This document shows, piece by piece, positions 51,512 through 64,000 of a stretch of 64,000 nucleotides of DNA. Positions within the stretch are counted from its first letter, which is position 1; every line of letters begins with the position of its first letter. The translations under genes were made by a program, and so were the position numbers. The notes under the pieces were generated by a model. It was not told where the DNA came from. It ran no database searches and was given only the letters and a program-made list of their open reading frames with translations. Location: positions 24,011,464 to 24,075,463 of the forward strand of contig NC_050471.1 of assembly GCF_013373865.1 (NCBI RefSeq), written 5' to 3'. This DNA is from Monomorium pharaonis (lineage: Eukaryota > Arthropoda > Insecta > Hymenoptera > Formicidae).

Positions 51512-54500
51512 CTAACCGTAAAAATATATGAATTAAAATTTATATTGTCTTTCTGTTACTGTCTCAAGGCAATAAATCAATCTTGCGTAATTCGATGGAG
51601 AACTAAAGAAATTACAGACTTCATTTTAAAACTGCTTTTCCTATTTTTATACAAAAGTTGCAATAAAATAAATTACGTCAGAAACATTTTCAGTCTTATT
51701 ATTAAAAATCCTTTTTCAAAGAATAAAGATTGGCTATTAAAGATAAAATGTACTTACGAGACAAAAATACGAAATACTAATTTATTTACTGAAATTAATA
51801 GGGTGCTTTAGCACGAGAGAGAGAGTGCTAATTAATAGTTATTCTTCAATGTCTTACGTACGTAAAATCGAGCATTCGATTTACAATTGTACGCAAACAG
51901 ATGCATGATAAAGTATTTCTGTAATTCTTGTACTTCTTATTAGCAAAGATACACATGGAATAAAAAGCGAAGCATTATGAGATTTTTTACTTTTGTCTTA
52001 AAATAAAAGGATTCTATTTTGCAAGAAGATTCTTTCTCATAAATTTCATTTCTTGAAGCCGAGTCACCAAACCTGAGCTTTGAAGATAAAAATAAATAAA
52101 TTTATGTTGACGGTACAAATTCGCTTGTTTTTACTTAAAAATTAATTTAAAAACTTTATTATTTTTTTAGAAAAGATTTTTCAAAGCACTAACATCAAAA
52201 CATGCATAATCTCAGCTATGTTTCTTTAATCCTTAATGCATGGTTTCTACTACGCGCTGCGTAATGAAAATAGATTTAGTCAAAGTTTTTTTTTCTAGTA
52301 GCAAATATTTTTGCAACACTTCAACTAACAAAATGAGTTACCGTACATTAGCCGTCCCTATATTAGAGACAAATTTTACTGGCACGACAATATGTTAACT
52401 TCTTTGATCAATCTTTCCTCCATGAACAAATACAGAAACACGCGAATATATCTATGCTATCGCTGGCCGTGACTTCGTGACTTCGCAAGAAGAATCCTGA
52501 CCGTGTCGTTGACTTGTCTTCGGCGAATCATCGTTCTCAGATTACTTCGTACGCTCTCGTTATTCTCGTCAGGTCGCAATCTGCAAGGAAGACTTCGTAA
52601 GAGGCACTCAAAGTTTCAAACGACAACGCGTGACTCCATTAAAAGTCGTCGCAGGAGTCCGCGCGTTCGATTATAATAATAATTCTAGTCGCCAATGTGC
52701 GACTCACACAAACTCCGCGCTTTGCGCCACTTTGTGCTCCTCTCCTCTAAAGAAGGAACACCGAAAATGCTTAAAACGTTGTTAAAAGGAAAAAGGAAAA
52801 AGGAAAGATAGAGAAAGAGAGAGAAAAGGGAACTGAGGTAGCGCGTGTAAAAAATTGTGAAAGCTTTTAATAAAAATTCTTTCGTTCGCGTCTCCTTAGT
52901 TTAGTTAAAAGCTCGAAAAGGATTCCGCGAGCGCGCTTTCCGAGGCTTCGTTAATGTGCATAATTTATGTTTTTAATAAATGTTAATCCTAGTGCCTCGC
53001 GCGGGACGGAAATCATGGCGCGACCGACGCCGCACGACGCCAAACAGGCAGATTTAAAAAAATTTCCATATATCCTATAAACGCTTTGAGGCGACGCACG
53101 CGTTCATTAAAACGCCGTAGCGTAGAATGGAGATTAAGCTTTATTATAAAGGCCGCGAGGGAAAACTGTCGGGCCGCGCGCCCGACTAAATTTCCTGGCT
53201 GCATTGTGCGTCATGGAAAAGCCCACAATCTTTCAGGAGTGACGAAAGGTTCGAGATTAAAAATTAACGGTATGGCATAATTAATAATTTCATTTTTAAC
53301 TGATGTTTATAAATGCTGAGAGAGATGCTTTTTTTCTAATCTACATATTATTATCGTTACTGAATAGCGTATTTTAATTTTAAAGCAAAAAGAGAAGAAA
53401 ATTTGATAGGTTTTGTGGTGATTTTTTTTACAATAACGTGTTGCTATAAGGAATTTCAGCGTAGTAAAAAAAAACAAATTACGTTTTTAAAATTTTTTGG
53501 TATTAACAAAAAATTGTTTACCATTAGTTACAATAAAATACTAATAAAATTACTTTACGCGAATTTAAACGTGTCATTTAATAATACTTTTGACACATTC
53601 TCGAAATGTTTTCTCATTAAATAACAAACTTAAATGATGACGTGTTTCTTTTCTGTACGCAACGTTAAAAATTTTAACAGTGCACAAATTTTAACAGTGT
53701 TGGGTTTTAATATAAATACAAAGTGTAATGTTTAACATAAATATAATTTTTCTGTTGTGCAAGTGCTTGAGTGCTTTCGATGAAGATTTCTTAAAGGTTT
53801 ACACACGTGCATCTCAAATATACAAATATTAATCTCAAAATCAACGTTTGTATATTTGAATCGTATATACATAAATTCTCGATCCATCTTAAAATAAATA
53901 AATACGTACTCATCAAAAAGGCCGTTTTGTTAAACGGCTATTGGAATTAATGAACTAAAAACGAAACTCGGGAGGAAATAAATGGCCCGAATGAATGATC
54001 GTTTCGTTAATAAATTTTTCTTTTTTCATTATATTTTCACTGATCTGTGCACTTCCGTGTCATTATTTATGTTTCCCAGCCATCCGGGTGCACTACCACT
54101 GCAATATCTAGAATCAATGCGCCACCGGGTAACGGAACAATATTTTACCTGTCGCAACGGGGGTTCCCCGTTCTCCCGGGGACGGTGGACTAGTTCCGGG
54201 AAGTACCGCGGCTGCGAACTTCGACTCAATACGTCAGCAAACTTAAAATGGAAAGTTGACAACCCGCGGCACACGCCAGACATTCCGCTTCTGTCGCGTT
54301 TCAATTTGAATAAACCCACCGGAGTCGACGTCGCACCGCCCGCGCCGCCGCCGCCACCACTATCACCCCTTTCCTTTACGTAGTCCTTTTCGAACTTATT
54401 TAAATTGCACCTTCCCCCTTTAACCAAACTCCCCCCCCCCCTTGTTATCCAGCTTCTTTAATGGAGCACCTCTATTCAAGGAATGCCGCGGAATGCCAAC

Positions 54501-57479
54501 CGCCGCGCCGCGCGGTCTCGTTATCGAGCGCCGAATTATTCTAAACCACCACATTGGCGATCTACCCGGGCCACGCCTGGAGTGCCGTTAATAATTTACA
54601 ATGCAAGTTGTGTGCCGGCTTATATAATAACTCGCGCAAAGTTGGTAATGACCGTAATTAAATTAAGCAACCCGTGGCGTGAGACACGCCTGCTTTCTGT
54701 TTGCTTTAATAATAGTGTAATTTCTCGCAGCCGCGCGGCAAAATAAAACACGACTTCGATGCCGGCTGCTTCTCTACCCCGCCAGAATGAAGATTAATTA
54801 ATGCGTTATCGTCGAGTATTCGTCAATTAGAGAATTTCCACGCTGAACTCTTTTCATTTTAATTTATATGATTGAAGAAAATAACTACACGTCACCTAAA
54901 TAAATTCAAAATTGGACATTAAAATTTCTACTTTCTTTTAAAATTATCTTATCTTCCGTGTTAAAATGTCCGTCATTTTCAAGTGCAAAAGCATGGAAAT
55001 ACGAAAGTCCAAATAAATTTTAAAATTTTACAGGGAGAACATTTTTCGGAACCGTATAGAAACTTTCTGACCCCGTTTAAAATTCTCTAAATAAATTATC
55101 TACGTTTAGACTACTTACAAATGTTTACACTATACCTTACGAAGAGATTTGAAATTATTCTAAGACATTTTCAAGGTATTTCAAGATACAATATTTTCAA
55201 TCTGGCCGGGAGAGGAAGCGGCCCCTTTTAAGCAGCTTGTACCCATCTCTCGCAGCAGATCTCTTTTGCGGGGGATGAAAATAGACCAAGCAGAATCCAC
55301 GGAATCAGAGAGCGTAGCGTCGATTCGAAAGTTCGCGCAATGATTAACGGGTATGCAAGTGAGAAACGGTGGCGAGGAGGAGGGGGAGGAGCGGTGGAAA
55401 GAGATGGGAGGCGTAAATGAGATGGAGCGAATTAATGAGGCGCGAACGACTGTATGTACTTGCGCCGATCGCCCGCGGCCTCGGGGTAATTGGGAAATTG
55501 CACGCGTGCATGTTGCGACGCGACGCGAGTTGCAGACAAACACGGAATATATCGCGAACTAGCGCACGCACGGGACTGTCGCGCTTAATTGTCATAAGGA
55601 CACCCAAATAAACGCAACTGCGCTCCTTTACCGCAATAACATTCATTGTTACGCTAAACAAATTTCAGTGTTACATTACTGCCGCAGTTTGATAATGTAC
55701 GATTTACATTATTACTTCGTGATTCGAAACACATTTGGTTTCCAAAATTATGCATTAAGAGTTAAAATCAACACGATGGTATTTTGCTTTGCAGTACTGT
55801 CAGCGATACTATGAATATCTAATCGAATTAATCTTCATTATTAAAATAATATAATTATTGCACACTTAATGTATTATAATATATAATATGTACAGCGTTG
55901 AGTAGTAATTAGTTAAAGAAATTGAACGTTAAGTAATAACGTTAAGAAGTTAATAACTTTTAGCTTAACTTAATTTTTTAATGAGTTGATTGTTAATTTT
56001 AATGAGTTATTTTTAAGACACATACACTTATTAAATTTTCTTAAATTATGTAATAAATGATTTTTATTATATTTCTCTAAGCTACAATCTTTTTCCATTG
56101 AAATTTTGAATAGCAGATGCTTTAGGAGAAGCTTAACGTATTCTTGATAATTAAACATTATTTTTATAGATTTTGTAATAACAAATATATGATGGCATAA
56201 AATATTATTCACATGCACTGGTGCGCGTTTATAAAATATAATACAGCAATACAGTCTTTAGCACGTATAGAACGAATGTTTAATGTAAACTGTTTATTAT
56301 TTAACAATTTACATGAAAAATTGACGATTGTTATTTTAAAATAACGCTTTTATTAAAATTTAATAATTATTTTTAAAATGTAATTCTGCAACTGTTATTG
56401 ATATTTTGTATTAGTAGTCTGTTTATACAATCATTGAAAGAACATGCAGTTGTGCACAAAGTAGAATACAAGGTTATGTTATTTTCTGTTAATTAAAATT
56501 TTATTTTTTTTAAAGAGAGAGAGAGAGTGTATAATATATAATATAATTTTATTTGTTAATTTTATTTATATAAAGTATAGTGTATATATTATATAATTAA
56601 TATATACACTATTCGTATTAATTTAATTTTATGTAATATATAAAATTAAACATATTGAATTTTACATAACAAATTATACAAAACATATGTTTTATAATTC
56701 TTCTAAAAAATAAAATAATTCTTATAACTTCGATATTTAGAAAATAAATTTTAGTAACAACAATATTTTCGTCATGTTATAATTATAAATAGCAGGTTTT
56801 GGTTATATATCGATACTCTAAAAATGAGAATTTTTCTTAATATAGTATAGGATGTTTTTGCATTTACGTCGCTCCTTGACTGTTAAAAAAGTTCATCAGA
56901 ACCAACGACGTAATCCGGTGTGAGAGCGGAACATGATAAATTGCAGTATGTTTGTATATAAAGCGCGGTTTCCTGCTCGTGCAAATATTTGATGCGCGTG
57001 TGATTAATTGCGGTTGCCTAATTACCAGTGTACAGCTCAAAATTGCATCTGCATGCATACAGGATGCTCCAGAACCGTCGCTCATCCCCGCAGAAGCGAG
57101 TTCTTTGATGCAGTTCATTTGCACTCGTTGAAAATACGACGGTCCATATTTTTGTGGTAGCTTTTTAATATGTAAAAGTCTCCAATTATTTTATTTTAAT
57201 ATTCACATAAAAGATTGAGAAAAAAAAATGAAGTCTATTTATTGGATTTTTGTGAAAAATTTTGATTTATTAACATTATTTTTCGTGTTAAAAATAACGA
57301 TACAATATTAAAATGTATAGAACAAATAAATAAAAGATGAATAAAATACTGCAGTATTGATCGCTTTCTCATTTCTCGGTCTTGTTTAGTTACTCATTAA
57401 TTTCTTCTTGCAATAATAAAGTATTGTTTAATTAGTTTCTTCTTTTTTTTCATTAATTGTAAATATTACTTTCCGAGGA
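51512..57479. other. No gene seen; islands at 52440-53260, 53980-54800 and 55190-55620
   Basis: Islands alternate with AT-rich DNA. Open frames of 132-133 codons at about 54000-54430 exist on both strands of the same GC-rich segment, which is what non-coding GC-rich sequence produces. Confidence 0.5.
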
Positions 57480-57850
57480 TACACTGAAAGAAAAAAAATA
57501 ATTGCGGTAACCATAATTTATAATTATTTTTGGGATTCAATCATATTTTTATAGCTATTTAATAATATAAATTATATAATTGTTTAAACTTATTAAAGGT
57601 CTTATAATTATAATATTAGTTTATGTAACTTAATATTATTGTCATAATAAAAATGGAAATTTTAATAAGATAGTAAGTTATAACCATAAAACAATAGTTA
57701 TAAAAAGCATCCACTATAAACTCTATAAACATGATTATTATTACCAATATTATAGTAATAATTACTATAAAAATGATATTCCTGATTATGATTATTTTAC
57801 TATACAATTATCACAATCGCAAATATCTCACACATTTTTTTCTCAGTGTA
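57480..57850. mobile_element. 371-bp TA-flanked inverted-repeat element (MITE)
   Basis: The left end is TACACTGAAAGAAAAAAA and the right end is ATTTTTTTCTCAGTGTA, which are complementary apart from a few positions; both are bounded by TA. The interior is very AT-rich, with TATTATAATTAT-like stretches and no coding frame. The ends resemble those of the elements at 38422, 44433 and 61697. Confidence 0.7.
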
Positions 57851-57853
57851 TAC

Positions 57854-57917
57854 ATCAAGCACGGTCGGGCTCGCGCTGCGCGTTCACTTAGCGCGAGCCA
57901 CTACCGTGTCTCTTGAT
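57854..57917. other. Strong 64-nt GC-rich hairpin
   Basis: The arms begin ATCAAG and end CTTGAT. GGCTCGCGCT on the left pairs with AGCGCGAGCC on the right, and CACGGT pairs with ACCGTG. The loop is 12 nt (GCGCGTTCACTT), with one 2-nt bulge and few mismatches. It starts 4 bp after the right end of the element at 57480-57850. It could be part of a larger transposon end, a small hairpin RNA, or a chance palindrome in a GC-rich patch. Confidence 0.6.
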
Positions 57918-60900
57918 ATCTATAAAGCGGAAAAATTATAACTAAAATGTCGGTAATTTTAGGACATTCTGTAACTCACGTGAAACGCGCAATAGATGAC
58001 ACTGCTGTATTATTGGCAATATTACCACCAACAGCCACGAATTGCAAAATTTATCAAATATTCGTCGGAACATTCGTAGTAGCGTCCTCCTGCTAAATTA
58101 ATGTAAACGAAGTTCAACATAAATAACGAGTAATTCGCTTAATATCTCTAACGAAGTAACGGCGCCGCTGCCTTCATCAGTTTACTGATAGTTTTAGCGG
58201 TTTTAGTATTGAGTTTTTTGGGGAAAAAAAAAAGAACGAATAATTAGAAATACGCGGCAAAAGACTGCATCCCAATTTAGAGACAAAAATTATGCTTTTA
58301 TGGTATATTATTGACGACCTTTTGGTGATCATGTGATATGTTTTTCTTGAAAATTATATTGTATCGACATGTTTTATATTTATATATTACATATCAAGAA
58401 ATGATAAATTAAGTGTCTTTTTATAATCTCAACATTTTGTTATCATTATCAAACAAATAGTCCATTGTTTTAAAGATTTATAAAAATTAAAGAAAAGTAT
58501 AATTTGCCAAATATAATCTTTCAATTGTTGGAGAATTAAAATTAGATTACAAGCCATAAAACTATCAACGAAGATGTGAAGTATAAAGAAAATATTCAGA
58601 AAACAACAAACGAAAGATATGGCTTGCGAGAAAATAACAAAATTATTGAAACAAGTAATTCAATTTTTTAAGTCCATTAATCTCGTCGGATTATGGTAAT
58701 TTGTAAAACAAAATTATTTCAGAAAAAGATCTATTACTTTCCATTAATTATTTTCTTCTAATCTCAACGTTTGTTGTTAAACATAATAATTTTTTTAACA
58801 CTTACAAAAATTAAAGATATAAAGACTTTTACAAAGAACAATGTAATTTATTATGTATAATCTTATACGTTTTTTTCTTCTGAGAATTTTTCTGAGAATC
58901 AGATCATAAAAAATCATAAAGCTTTTAACAAAGACATGAAATACAAAGAAAAATATTCGGAGAACAAAGAAAGAGATATCTAGAAATTGATGTCTAAAAC
59001 ATCTAGCATGTCTACAAAAGGTATATACATATAGAAGATATTATTGTATATACGCTCTTTGGAGATGAAACGAGGATGACGCTGGAATGAGAGGTACTCT
59101 AATGCAGCTTGTTATTGCGTTCAACGTGCAACAATGCTCGCTCACGCTCGAGCGAGCACAAATATGCTCCGCGTCACCGCTCTAAGACGCTACCGGGTGA
59201 ATCGATTGTTTGATTTCTCGCGCCGCCGGCTCCATGTCGCCGGCAAATTGTGCGCAAGCTGTTATCAATGGCGCTTGCGACGCGGCTTCCCAGCTTAGAG
59301 AGAGAATTTCGCGAGACTCGCTCTCGCGCCGATCATTTGCGCTGAACTCTACAGGCATGAGCGTTACCGAGAGTACAATGACGAGAGAAGTATCAGCGTT
59401 CGTTTTTACCCGGGACACCTTAGGTATCGCGCGTGTATTCCCGGGGATCGCGCATATTCTCAGACTCGCGCTGCATTCTACGGGTCATTGTGAGATGAAG
59501 TGGTCCAGCCGTCTAACGACGTCGTTATTATCACGCGGGATGTACTTCTTAGTACGTGCTCGACGTTACGCCACTCGACTCGCAAGAAAAGCGACCTGCG
59601 CAGGTCCTATGTGTGTATATACACCTTCCTATGTGTCGGGAAACATCGAGAAACTCCGGGTACCAGTCTGTCTGTCCGTCTCTCTGCCTTGAGAATCCTT
59701 CATGCGTTCTTTGTTGTGAAGATATTTGCAAGTTTACAAATACGCGCAAAAGTGGAATTATTTATATCTCAAAGCTGCTCTACCTAGAAGCACTTGAGAT
59801 TTAGGAGCTACATATTGTGGCAGGCAAAACTCATATTTAATATTAATATGCTCTTATTTAAGTTTAGAAATTAAAGGAAACAAGTCTAACAATTTATGTG
59901 AATTTTCATGCAAAATATCACACTTTTTAAAAAACAAAGTCGGAAATATTACTTCTTAAAAGTAACTCGTTAGTGTTATCGTTACTTAAATAAGTAGACA
60001 TTCGTTTTTTTTTTCATTATTTTGTGTGCCGTCATCTACTATTATAATGACTAAAAAAAGAAAAATTCAAACATTTTTGTTTTAGATTTTTATTTGTGTT
60101 GTTGCCGTTAATTTGCATATATTTCATTGCATTTCTTATAACAGTAAAAATAAACTCATTCTTTGGCTGTTACAAAAGAAATTAAATGAACAACTAAAAA
60201 ATTTTGTTGTAAGTTCGAATTAAGAAAAATTTAAATCTTAAAATGGTTCTTGTAAAATTTAATCAATTAAGACATATACAACATAGAACAATATATTCTA
60301 TCAAAGATTAAAAATTAAATATACGAACATTACGTAAAATAAGTAAAGACAAAAGTTGCAGTCAAAAATGTTACTATTACGAGAAAACATTCTTATAAAA
60401 AAAAGTAAAGTTACTACTTTACCGTTACAAAAAAGTAATTATAACGGTAATTATAAAAATTGCATTATTTCTCAAACTTGCTAAAAAATGATAATGTAAT
60501 TTTGAAAATATGGATTTAACACGATTCAATTTATATTATATCAACACTACATGGTGAGAATTATTATAAATGATGAACATCATTACTTTTTAGAGTGCAG
60601 ATTTTTACCATTTTACCAAAAATTTTGAAAAACGGAAAAAAAATTTAGGTAACTCATCAAAGGTTTTTTCTTTATTAATAAATCGGGTTCAAAAGCTTGG
60701 CCGTTTGTACACAATTTTATTTTCTATGGAATAACGAAGTGAGTTAAATCGAGTGAATTAATTCGATGGCCCTTTGACTCACGACCGCGGAAAAAAAACT
60801 CCAATGCAAAAACGGCATGGATGATGCATCGCAAACCTCCGCGCGGCATGTCCCAATTTATTAGAGACTTGCGTAAATTACTTCGAGATAGAATCGGAGT

Positions 60901-61696
60901 ATCGACGGGTGCATTTGTACGATAGGCCGATGGCCGTTCCGTTGCCAACCTTCGCACGTACAATTTCCGCGCGAACGGCGACAAGACTAATGCTCGCAGC
61001 ACTGACATAGTACAATTGCATCCGATTACGTCGAGTATAATATGGTGTAATGCAAATTTGTTTGCTTAATGTTTCTTAAATATTTAATGTCGCTGATTTC
61101 TTAAAGTCCAGATATTATTTGGGAGCCAAAATCTTAAACATTTTCTTAAAGAGATGCTAAAGAGAAGTCTGTTTTACCGATAAAATGCAGTAATTTTTGT
61201 AGAACGACTATGTCTTATCGCTTTTAGAAATATATAAATCCTCCAGAATGAAAGTATGTGCATTACTACCAGTTTAGATTGCGGAATTATGTCAAAAAAC
61301 GGGAAAAATTTTATAATTTACCGTACTTTTATCATTTCTTAGTCAAGAATGAAAGTCTCATAGAGCTGTTATGTCATAATAATATTTGCTTGATATAAAA
61401 GATTTATAATTTGTACTCACAAAATTCAAAATTCTGGACACGTAGATAATAGGAACAAACAATGTGAAATTTTTAAAGTGAAATTTTGATGCCTTAATGA
61501 GACAAAACCGTTCTACAAAAATTTAGATTACGCGTGAAAAGTCGATAGATAAGAGCAACATAAAAAACTTTTTTTGGCGTGTTTGGTATAAATTCGCAGA
61601 TTGACATAAATATGTGTACTTTAAATATGGGAAAGGATTTTCCATCTGGAAACAGATTTCCAAATCTGTAAAAAAAAATACATCCTAATGATGTGC
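57918..61696. other. No gene seen; islands at 59080-59720 and 60740-61030
   Basis: A 160-codon plus-strand frame at 59210-59692 is Ser/Arg/Ala-rich, overlaps several other frames and has no splice-site support. Confidence 0.5.
59135..59158. other. Short GC-rich stem-loop
   Basis: TGCTCGCTC pairs with GAGCGAGCA around a 6-nt centre (ACGCTC). The word CTCGCT also forms the stem at 47809-47839. It lies at the start of a GC-rich island. Confidence 0.4.
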
Positions 61697-62626
61697 ACAC
61701 AGAGAGAAATATTTCTTTAAACTTAATAAAATTTATTACAAACAAAAAAATATATACTTTGGGATAGTCGAACAAAACTGTTTATTTGAAATAACAAATA
61801 CGATTATTTAATCTTTTAAATAATATGTATCATTATTACAAATAATTTTTTTTATATATTATTTTTTTAGTTAAATAATATAATGAGTTTATTAAAATAA
61901 TGTTATTTTAGTATAAAATATTTATTAGCAGTAAAATAACTGTTTTTTCTATTTAATATTACATGTTTTTATTTGATTAATTAAACTTGTTAGTCAATTC
62001 TTCTGGCATATGGCTCTTGCGCTAATGGGTGCAAAATGAATCTCTACCGAGAGAGTTGATTGGTCGAGAGTCATTCCAGCGTCCACTTCGACAGGTACTA
62101 GTATTCCATCGACCCCGACTGGGATGCCAACGTTCTGATCGATCTAAAAATGACGGACTGAGCGTTTTTGTGGAAGTATTTCCACTTCGGGAACTATTTG
62201 CACAGATCCAGCTACTTTTATTTCCCGAGTGTGCGCATCTTACATATGAGAAACTAGCCGCCTCGCAGCGGATGATCGAATTATTCGTTTGCGCGCACGA
62301 TGGATTACACGTAGAAATAATATCGTTATTGAGATTAATGTTTGTCTAAAATAAAACATTAAGTAAAAGAAACAAACTCATTACTTAAATTAAATATATT
62401 TTTAGCTATTCTTGTTTTATTTTACTTAATAATATTGTATACAATCAAAATATTGTTAAATAAAAAATATATTTTAAATAATAGTGCTTCTTTGTTCAAA
62501 TAATACAGTTTAATACAACGGAACAATAAGTTTTTCAGTCAATAAAGATAATGTTGTATAACATTACATTGTTTAAATATAATAAATAAATTCAAACAAC
62601 ATTAAAAGAATACTTTTTCTCTGTGT
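61697..62626. mobile_element. 930-bp inverted-repeat element with a GC-richer core
   Basis: Left end ACACAGAGAGAAATATTTCT, right end AGAATACTTTTTCTCTGTGT (complementary with few mismatches). The arms are extremely AT-rich. The core at about 61990-62350 is far richer in GC and holds a 106-codon open frame on the plus strand (62029-62349) and an open minus-strand stretch, neither resembling a known family to me. The shared words with 38422-38570 make it a longer family member, perhaps one that captured host DNA. The right boundary is less certain than the left. Confidence 0.55.
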
Positions 62627-64000
62627 ATAATAATTCTATATTATTGAGTTTGACTGTCATTTCAACATTCTCTTAAAATCCTCTGTTATTCGTTGTTATC
62701 ACAGGCGTAGAGAGTGTGTAAACACATCTATAGTTGTTATAGATTTGGCGCGGAGGGTACTCTCCGTGAGTCGCGATCAGGGATTAAATTAAATTCTAGC
62801 TGCACGTGGCATTGTCCTCCATTTTTAATATCCGACATTAATAACGCATCGTGCACCGGAAAGATATGCGATAACGTCGATACGCGTTATGAAAATTCGC
62901 GCAAACGGGAGGGAAGAGGAAGGGTAGTGAGAAGGCGGGAGTGACATTATTTTCGCGCATTATTTCGAATATTTTGTATATCTCTTCTACCGTGCTACAT
63001 TAATCATTTTTATGAATTACCGCAGTTGCGATGCGCGCTAATACATTTTATTTACCCAAGTCGCGCCACCGTTTTAATCCGGCGCGCGGAATTATAAAAT
63101 TAATCGCGCTCGCGCGACGCCAAAAGCAAAATGCGCGCGCGATTGGATATCGCGTTTGTTTTAATCGCCGTAACGCAACCGCGATCGATACTTCGCGCAC
63201 GATATTTCGATATGCATTAAACACGTATCAAATTTCCGAAATGTTTGGATCATTAATCATTAAAGTAAATTTACAAAATGAAGACCGCAAAACTCTTTTT
63301 TCGTAATAATTCGACTATCGCTATGAGGGAGAATGCGTTTTAATAACGCGAAATATGACGGTCAGTGGTTATTGGAACGCCAGTGCTTTCTCGCTCAAAC
63401 ATCTACATACAGAATATTCCACATATTGCATAAGAGTAACTCTGTGACGTATTGAAACTTTAGAATTTATTCGACTTTTCATTCGATTTTCGCGAGGCTT
63501 CATACGCAGAAGAAAGAACGGAATATTTGCAACAAGTAAACAGAGCTAGTAGATTGTTCAATTTAGAAATTTAGAATAACGAAGGGAAGCGAGCAGGCGT
63601 ATGCGAGAAAAAAATTTTGCAACAACGTATTCCGAGGAATTGATGAAAACAAAAAAAAAATCGATCAAATCGCGATGGAAAATTTGCAATTTTGGCGATA
63701 CGAAGCGAATTAGGAGCGTGACGCGCGCGTTTATTGGCCGCATTTGGGCGTGTAATTTCCGCGGCTATCTCATCGGGCTCTAGGCGAGTTTGGAATTTAA
63801 TATTAATACAGGGCGCTTGAATTTCGAGAATACCGTCTGCGATATCGGATGACCGGTTCAATTCCCGCGACACAACGCCAACACAACGACGACGAGTTGT
63901 CGATTGCTGCACCACCCGCTGCAGGAATGTACTTTCCTGGTTTTAGAGCGTATACGCTGCTTTGAGAAACGAGGAACGTAGGGAGGTAACGAGGAATGCG
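62627..64000. other. No gene seen; GC-rich islands at 62740-63300 and 63480-64000
   Basis: Short frames on both strands without recognisable motifs. The last island runs off the window, so an exon or promoter beyond the edge is possible. Confidence 0.45.

Noticed and set aside
51855..51935. Possible extra upstream exon for the unidentified minus-strand gene (donor GTAAGACAT)
   Set aside because: Its open frames do not end in the phase needed by the exon at 51330-51511.
59210..59692. 160-codon open frame on the plus strand
   Set aside because: Ser/Arg/Ala-rich, overlapped by other frames, no homology I can recognise and no intron signals.
63855..63880. GGTTCAATTCC resembling a tRNA T-loop
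   Set aside because: The flanking bases do not form a T-arm stem, and no acceptor or anticodon arm is present upstream.

Overview
The window is nuclear DNA from an insect, most likely a hymenopteran and quite possibly an ant. I infer this from the intron-containing, bee-venom-type (group III) phospholipase A2 gene, the strongly AT-rich background broken by short GC-rich islands, the many AC, AG and CT microsatellites, and the small TA-flanked inverted-repeat elements. There are no operons, ribosome-binding sites or long open reading frames. Most translated stretches over 60 codons are chance readings of GC-rich non-coding DNA.

Layout. 1-9160: gene-poor DNA with (AC)n and (CT)n microsatellites, GC-rich islands and a short repeat built around a CGCGCG hairpin, which returns at 9161. 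9237-9540: a minor tandem repeat of about 122-133 bp. About 9620-20227: a 10.6-kb satellite array of 164-bp monomers in at least four classes, ordered into higher-order repeats. 20228-39388: mostly AT-rich intergenic or intronic DNA with GC-rich islands. It holds one convincing isolated exon of a claudin/PMP22-like four-pass membrane protein (27292-27416, plus strand) and two small inverted-repeat elements (28702-28953, 38422-38570).

39389-42293, minus strand: the one gene whose coding region can be followed from start to stop. It has four coding exons, all splice phases agree, and it encodes a secreted group III phospholipase A2 of 242 residues with a signal peptide, calcium loop, His-Asp active site and an unusual acidic C-terminal tail. 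42294-64000: gene-poor DNA with a 272-bp fold-back element (44433-44704), a possible two-exon 3' end of an unidentified minus-strand gene (50819-51511), a 371-bp element (57480-57850) followed at once by a strong 64-nt hairpin, and a 930-bp element (61697-62626) carrying a GC-richer core.

The phospholipase and the claudin-like exon are on opposite strands and show no functional link. The satellite array, with its higher-order structure and a 17-bp motif resembling a CENP-B box, is the most interesting part of the window.
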